Below are positions 58,206-64,000 of a DNA stretch of 64,000 bases, piece by piece. The notes beneath the pieces are model-generated. The model was not told where the DNA came from. It searched no databases and saw only the letters and a program-made list of their open reading frames with translations. The number at the start of each line of letters is the position of its first letter. Position 1 is the first letter of the stretch. The DNA is from Myotis daubentonii (Eukaryota > Chordata > Mammalia > Chiroptera > Vespertilionidae): positions 6,691,062-6,755,061 of the forward strand of contig NC_081840.1 in the NCBI RefSeq assembly GCF_963259705.1, read 5' to 3'. The position numbers and the translations under genes are program-made.

Positions 58206-58790
58206 CCTGATGTCGGCCATGGCTGACCTCAGGCATGCACCCTGGAAGGCGCTTGTTTCATGAGACACAGACAGGCGGGTGTCCACTGTTAGATGTGCTT
58301 CTCTTTTTCTCCGGGGCATGTTTTCTTCCTCATATGTATTTCATATTCTTAGCTGGAAGAATATCAAGAGAATCTGAATATCACCATCTGGAAGTGATGC
58401 CATGGACTCCAGTGGGCAGGATCGGAGCTGGGTTTCTCTTATTCCTGTGAACGTGCATTTCTTCTGCTGCAAAATGAGGGCCGGCACGTGTGGTTCCCTA
58501 ACGAGACTCACCCGGGAGGCTCGCCCAGCGTCTCCGAGCCTCTTCTGCATCCCCCTCCACCCCACAGCTTCTGGGGTTTCCTCCTGTCAAGGTCCTTTCA
58601 AGGGCACTGGATCAGGGGTGACTTCGCGTCACCAACAAGTCAAATGTGTGGAGACCCCATAAGTGTCGCAATGCAGCCCCTCACCAAACAGCTGTTGACC
58701 TGTCTGGGTCCTGGGTTCTGTGAGAAGCCCTGGAGAGCGAGTCCCATGTCAGGAGCTTATAATCCCTAATCAATACATCGTTTACTAGCA
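58206..58790. other. Unique sequence, no supported feature
   Basis: Single-copy DNA without repeat or exon signature. Confidence 0.5.
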
Positions 58791-59485
58791 CAGGGGTCCC
58801 CCTGGTCCATGGGTCTGCTTTCCAGAGTTGGTGACCCGTGGTCAACCATGGCCGGAAAATAGTAAATTGCAAATTCCAGAAATAAACAATTCATAAGTTT
58901 TAAATGGTGCACTGTTCTAAGTAGTGTGATGAAATCCCACGCCTCCCTACATCATCCCACTTGGGACACGAGTCCGCCCTGTGACCAGTGTTGCCCGTTC
59001 GTCACTCCGTAGCCTAAAGAGAAGCCGGTAAGTGCTTCCTTTAAGTCAGGGGTGGGGAAGGTCTGACCCACAGGCCCTATAAGACCCGAGAAATCATTTG
59101 GTCCAGCCCTGCCAGGGCATTAGGGGTGAGTTAATGAAATGTTGAACCAAACAGAGCAGGCTCATTTTTGAGTTGATAATTCTGTATGGCCCGATAATGA
59201 TATTATAAATATCCAAATGGCCCTGGGCAAGAAAAAGGTTCCCTAACCCCTGCTTTAAGTGGGAAAAAAGGTGAGTGCAGTACAGAAAGATGAAAGAGAT
59301 GACAGTCACGTAAGTTTTATGACAGCATATTGTCAGATCTGTTCTATCTTATTAGTTACTGCTGTTCACCTTTCTTGTGCCTAATTGACCATAGGCGTGT
59401 ATGTATTGGAGAAAACAGGACAGAGTGCGTGCGAGCATCCCCTGGGGTCTCGGGGTGTGGCCCCGTGCGTTAGGGAGGACAACTG
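58791..59485 (+). mobile_element. Tigger-like DNA transposon interrupted by a hAT
   Basis: The left part (caggggtccccctgg, attccagaaataaacaattc, ataagttttaaatggtgcac) and the right part (gttctatcttattagttact, accataggcgtgtatgtatt, tggggtctcggggtgtggcc) together match a Tigger/pogo-type mammalian element. The right end, inverted, reads cagttgtcctcccta. The hAT at 59047-59252 splits it. No transposase frame remains. Confidence 0.65.
59047..59252. mobile_element. hAT MITE with exact 8-bp TSD
   Basis: Ends caggggtggggaaggtc and ggttccctaacccctg, 206 bp. ctttaagt at 59039-59046 is repeated exactly at 59253-59260. It is younger than the Tigger it interrupts; the exact duplication suggests bat-lineage activity. 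Confidence 0.94.
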
Positions 59486-60272
59486 AATCCCCGAGTGGAT
59501 GTTGAACGTGTTACTTTTAAAACTGCTAGTGTTCTTACGGAGCAGAAGATGGCTGTTTGAAAACGTTCGCTTCTTACATTCCCATTCCGTCGCTTCCACA
59601 TCTCTGCATCTCCTCCGTCCTTCAGGGATTCCTCACCACGAGCTTCTCTCTCCGCCAGACCAGCCTGCGAGCCCGGAAGACCACTCCCACGCCTGGCCCG
59701 GGGGCACGCTAAGTTAACAGAATGAGTTTTTCCATCACAACTGCATTTTCACTCTCCCCTACTAACTGTCCGTGACCATCGCATGGTGCGTGCAGCCCGG
59801 ATTGACAACATTCGTTCTCCTTTACATTGTCACAGGACAAATTCCATTTGCAAACGCCCTCTGAGGACCAGGCAGGGTGGACATTTCTTAGTCCCACCGA
59901 CCGCAGGCTGCCACTGAGAGAAGACACATGTTCCAAGCAGAAGTTGACGACACTGACCACCGTGCCACCTGCCCATGAGTCCTAACTGACAGCATCCTAT
60001 GTATGACCCAGTTTAACATAAGCTGTCGCTGAACATGAAGAATCCCGGTGTCTCTGACACTGAGAAGCAGAACCGCACAGTCATGAAGCCCATGGGTGTG
60101 AGGGCGACTGACGTCTGGGGGGTGGGTGGCGGGGGGCCTGAGATCCTAGATGACCCTGGACAGTGGAGATGACAGAGCACACATCCTGCCAGACCAGTCC
60201 TGGGGATACACGGTCAGCCTCAAGCAAGACCCCAGAGCAGTATCAGGCACAGCTAGCAAGAATCACCACTAG

Positions 60273-60275
<3 letters not shown>
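59486..60275. other. Unique sequence, no supported feature
   Basis: Single-copy DNA; nothing recognised. Confidence 0.5.
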
Positions 60276-60303
<28 letters not shown>

Positions 60304-60499
60304 GTGTGTGTATATATATATATTTGTATTGATTTTAGAGAGAGAGGAAGGGAAAGAGATAGAAACATCGATGAGAGAGAAACATCAATTGGCTGCCTCC
60401 TGCATGACCCCTACTGGGGACTGAGCCTGAAACCCAGGCATGTGGCACCCTCTTGGTTTATGGGTCAATACTCAACCACTGAGCCACACCGGCCGGGCC
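60276..60499 (-). mobile_element. Ves SINE, minus strand, with microsatellite tail
   Basis: aacatcgatgagagagaaac, ggctgcctcctgcatgaccc, aatactcaaccactgagcca, caccggccgggcc. The A-rich tail side has turned into (GTAT)n(GT)n(TA)n at 60276-60321. Flanks caccactagtat and caccactatat form a likely target duplication. Confidence 0.92.
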
Positions 60500-60578
60500 A
60501 CCACTATATCTTATTAAACCCCTTTTAGCCACAAGACAAAGTAACTTGAAGACATTTATAGAACTACAGAGAGTTTAG
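60500..60578. repeat. Local duplication, copy A
   Basis: Non-SINE sequence beside the SINE head, including cacaagacaaagtaacttga, is repeated at 61851-61929 with roughly 85-90% identity by eye. Confidence 0.88.
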
Positions 60579-61701
60579 CATGAGGTTCTCTTTAGGGGGG
60601 AAATTATAAGCAGTTTTAATACAATTCATACCAGTGTACTACAAAAGCCCTAGTCAGAACGTCTAGCAAAAATGTCTTTATAAACAAGACTCACAGGTAG
60701 ACTCAGTCTACACACATGAACCGGTTTTAACTGCTACCCAGATGAAACCAAACAACTGATCACCAACAGTGTTTTGTGCAAATTGGTTTACACCTGAGAA
60801 CCTAAACCCCAATATTTTTTTACCAAGTTGCCTTCAATGTGTCGTCAGAAAGGTTTTCAGTGCACGGGTTGGGGCTTAATGTCACAGCTTGAAAGGAAAT
60901 GAATAGTAGGTTGTAGCCACTTCCTACAATGTCAGCTATGGATGGTATTTCAGTGCCAGGCCTGGTCTCGAGTCTATAAAGAAATCCCTCGCCGTTTACA
61001 ATGTGTTCCGGCTCAGTTATCCGGAGCGAACCGGGCAGGGAATCGTCTGGATTTAATTTCGTTAGATTTCTCAGGCCCCGACTCCGCGTGAGACGCTGGA
61101 AGGGCCTTGGTGTGGGGAAGCAATTCTCTCGCACAAAGACCCCCGCAGGGTAGGAAAAGCACTTTGTGGAAATAGCATCCTCCGCGAAGCAGGTCTGTGG
61201 CCGGCGGGACTGGACGGAACAGTTACCGCTGACTTATGGCAGACATGCTATTGTTTTCGCCGCCTCCGGCATTTATAAAAGTAAACTGCGCTGGAAAGCA
61301 ATTGCCTCTTTTTCATCCGGATGAGTGTCGTTACACTGAGTGGCTTCCATTACCCACGTACACGGAGATAGCGGCTTTCTGCAGCTTATCTTGGTGACAT
61401 TAGCTAATCTCCACACGGCAGAGGAATGTGAGGCCCTGGAAGGTTCTGAGGCCCCCTCTCATCCGTGTCCCTTCACTTCCACCTTGCTCATGCCTCCCTC
61501 TGCAAGGGAGCCTGGCACCAGAACCCCACCCAAGGGGGGGCACCAGGCCCCGGCTCCCCTTCCCACTGGGAGGAAGAGGATGGAAGCCTTCCTCCCACAT
61601 CCCGATGGTGCTGGAGAGAAAAGGCCCTGAGATCCTGTCTGCCCAGCCCACCCTCCACAGCACTCTGCACGCCTGCAGCCCACAGAGCGGCGCGTACACG
61701 T

Positions 61702-61703
<2 letters not shown>
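60579..61703. other. Unique sequence, possible conserved non-coding DNA
   Basis: Repeat-free single-copy DNA, notably 60780-61420, with a run of AT-rich words (gatttaatttcgttagattt). It has short open frames only. No gene is supported. Confidence 0.45.

Positions 61704-61741
<38 letters not shown>
61704..61741. repeat. (CA)n microsatellite
   Basis: About 38 bp of CA, preceded by the small palindrome gtacacgtgtac. Confidence 0.95.
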
Positions 61742-61748
<7 letters not shown>

Positions 61749-61767
61749 GCTTTAGATGCAGACAGTG

Positions 61768-61850
61768 GTATGTGCCCTGACTAGGAACCAAACTGGCAAC
61801 CTCTTGGCTTATGGGTCAACCTTCACCCACCAAGCCACACCAGCCGGGCC
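61768..61850 (-). mobile_element. Ves SINE 5' part, minus strand
   Basis: gtatgtgccctgactaggaa, then cctcttggcttatgggtcaa, ccaagccacaccagccgggc. Only the head half remains; the other half is replaced by the CA repeat region. It shares cctcttgg and ttatgggtcaa with the SINE at 60276-60499. Confidence 0.85.
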
Positions 61851-61929
61851 ACCAACTAGCTCTTCTTAAATCCCTTTAGTCACAAGACAAAGTAACTTGA
61901 AGACATTTCTAGCACTGCAGAGAGTTTAG
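61851..61929. repeat. Local duplication, copy B
   Basis: Second copy of the 60500-60578 flank, in the same position relative to its SINE head. Confidence 0.88.
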
Positions 61930-63849
61930 GGCCGTTTCCAAGCTGAGCTGGCTGCTGGGATCCTCTGGGCTCCAGAGCAGTTATGGGCTGATACCAGACT
62001 TGCTGCTGTTACTTCACAGCTTGTGAAATCTACAAACTGGCCAGACAGTTAACATACACACACACTCATAACCTAATCACTTCTACAGCCAACAAATCTT
62101 TCAGTCTCTTTAGGACTCAGATATTGGGAATGTACGTTCGCAGGTGATGAGGTAATACTCCGAAGACGTCATTTGGAAATATATAGGTATCCCTCATAAG
62201 ACAAATATTCAGTTACCTTCATTTTTCTACCCTTGTTTTTGTAAGCTCCTGTTTCCCCTTAACGACTGACTACATCATTGCCACTGTACTGAGTGTCGGG
62301 CCCAGGTTACCGGGTTCGTCCTCACCGCCGCTGTCTGACAGAGACCCTGATGCCTGCGTCTCTTGCACAGGCGGAGACTGAGGCAACAGCTGAAGTCCGG
62401 AGCCGGACCTGAGCAGTCACTTCTGGCCCCCGGACTCCCAGCGCCCACGCTCACTGGCCTCATCATTTCACTCACCTCATCCACGTGCCAAAGGGTAGAA
62501 ATGAGCTGATGCTCCCACACGAGGAAGGTGCTTTTCCCCGTCCAGCCTGATCTACAGGGAAAAGACATAATACAGTTAACGTAAAAATTATGCAGATCAA
62601 GAGAGTAACTACTTTCCATCCTTTGTACACAATAATTATTTGATTGTGGTTTATTATTGGCTGACATGAGCCTTAGACTCTGAGAGGAAGAATAAAAAAT
62701 ATGGGGCCCCCCTTTGTCCCCAGAAATCAAAGTTGGGTTGTACGGCTAAGCTGCATATTCTAGAAAGTTCTGCCTCTCGTGAAGATAAATTGATTCAGCA
62801 CTAGAAACTCACTTAACAAAAATAAAGGATGAGAATTTTTCTTGGGGGGGGGGCCTAAGGTGGGGACAGGAGCTTTTCATACCCTAAAGGTGGACCCTAA
62901 TCTCACAGCCAAAGGAAGCCCTGTAGCTCCGTGAGACACCCAGCAATCCCCACTAGCTCTTTCAAATAAACATGAACTTGACTGAGCAAAGAGCAGATGC
63001 GACTTTGCAAGAAGTAATATTGCCTGTGCTTTATTATTCATAATATGCTATAAAACTGTTCTGTCTTTTCAAAAAAAAACATTTTCACAGATTTAAATTG
63101 CACTGCTTTCACTTAAAACCAGTGCGATAGACATTGCTCCTTTACTTTGGGGGGCGGATTTGGGAATCATTTTAAAATCAAAGTCTGATCCCTCAAACAC
63201 CGCGGCTGCTAACTCGGGTGTTTGTTTCCCAGCGTGACGAGCTCCACTCTGAATACTGATGTGCAGTGTGGTTCACCGTGGAGACGTCAATTGTCCTTCC
63301 CACAACTCTATCTGAGCAGCCTGACAATGGTGACAATCAAAGGACTGGTGTTATTGGGTAAAACTCTTCTATCTGCCATTTATTCTGACAGGCTGCATGA
63401 TTTTTAAGTGCAATTAAATCCTAAGAATTTACCCAGGAAAAAAAAATCCTACCACCTTTTTAAAATATATTTTTTAAGAGAAGGTGAAAAAAACAGTTGA
63501 ATTGAACAACTAATTACTAATTGGTTGCTCTTTTTAGAGGGGGGGGGGGAAAGAGGAAAGGAAGGGAAAGAAAAAAGTATTTGGCTGAGCCCATAAATCG
63601 ATTTCTTTGTACAGACAGGCAGCTCGCTCAGCCTGCCCGGGAGTCACCCCCATTCAGACCAGCTGCCCAGCCACTGCGTCTTCAGAGGGCAGGGGAAGAA
63701 TATGAACCCTGCAGACAGCAACCCTCAGAGACTGCCATCCCCAGAGCAGACCGCTGGCTCCAAAACGGGGAGCAGCTCACCCTCCTTTCGCTGGCCACAC
63801 TTCACTCCTCCCTCCTAATCCCAGAAACGGAGTCAAAGATACAGCACAG
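61930..63849. other. Unique sequence, possible conserved non-coding DNA
   Basis: Repeat-poor DNA including the AT-rich blocks 62560-62700 and 63000-63430. A 76-bp exon-like segment on the minus strand is listed separately. A G10 run occurs at 63540-63549. No complete gene is supported. Confidence 0.45.
62476..62551 (-). other. Candidate 76-bp internal exon
   Basis: On the minus strand a pyrimidine-rich acceptor (gtcttttccctgtag) precedes the segment and a consensus donor (gatgag then gtgagtg) follows it. One frame is open throughout, and it begins SGWTGKSTFLVW. The length and splice sites fit an internal exon, but I do not recognise the peptide and no neighbouring exon was found. It could be chance or a non-coding RNA exon. 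Confidence 0.25.
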
Positions 63850-64000
63850 ACCGGCCAGTGTGGCTCAGGGGTTGAGCATCGATCTATGAACCGGGAGGTC
63901 ATGGTTCAATTCCTGGTCAGGGCCCGTGCCCAGGTTGCGGGCTCCATCCCCAATAGGGGGTATGCAGGAGGCAGCTGATCATTGATTCTCTCTCACCATT
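63850..64000 (+). mobile_element. Ves SINE cut by the window end
   Basis: accggccagtgtggctcagg, gaaccgggaggtcatggttc, cccgtgcccaggttgcgggc, gtatgcaggaggcagctgat. The CT tract and tail lie beyond the window. Confidence 0.95.

Overview
This window is non-coding nuclear DNA from a vespertilionid (vesper) bat. The diagnosis rests on three repeat classes seen together. First, at least 17 copies of a tRNA-derived SINE of the Ves type, with the head tggctcagtggttgag, a B-box-like ggttcaattcc and a CT-rich, A-rich tail. Second, several Helitrons (TC 5' end, hairpin plus CTAG 3' end, A/T target), which among mammals are known in abundance only from vesper bats. Third, several hAT MITEs, including one that reads as SPIN (Space Invaders). 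I recognise no protein-coding gene: the longer open frames are stop-poor stretches in GC-rich or repeat DNA, without codon structure or recognisable domains.

Layout. 1-7 kb: an old hAT and a MaLR LTR, degenerate LINE sequence, two Ves SINEs and a sense L1 relic. 7.5-12.7 kb: antisense LINE relics (HAL1/L1M-like, then L1), the second carrying a younger 5'-truncated L1 with a 16-bp target duplication. 12.9-30 kb: mostly unique sequence with scattered ancient repeats (L2, MIR, MaLR, MER20, hAT), a small mariner-like palindrome, another LTR and the first Helitron. 30.7-38 kb: a long sense L1 relic with five Ves SINEs, two abutting Helitrons, a composite Helitron and a hAT MITE inside it. 40.7-47 kb: a long antisense L1 relic, tail-to-tail with the previous one, broken by a head-to-head Helitron pair, a chimeric Helitron and a Ves SINE. 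47-64 kb: GC-richer unique DNA with nested hATs, SPIN, a Tigger-like element split by another hAT, more Ves SINEs, microsatellites and a short duplication.

The repeats give a relative chronology. MIR, L2, MER20, MaLR and Tigger form the eutherian background. L1/HAL1 relics lie over it. Bat-lineage DNA transposons (hAT, SPIN, Helitron) and Ves SINEs cut into these. The most interesting structures are Helitron junctions: a 767-bp insertion with two 5'-like termini, one 3' terminus and an ancient MIR between the two 5' ends, which looks like read-through capture of host DNA; a head-to-head pair 2 bp apart; and a head-to-tail pair with no base between. Several unique AT-rich blocks and one 76-bp segment with good splice signals (minus strand, 62476-62551) are possible regulatory or exonic DNA, but only comparative data can decide that.
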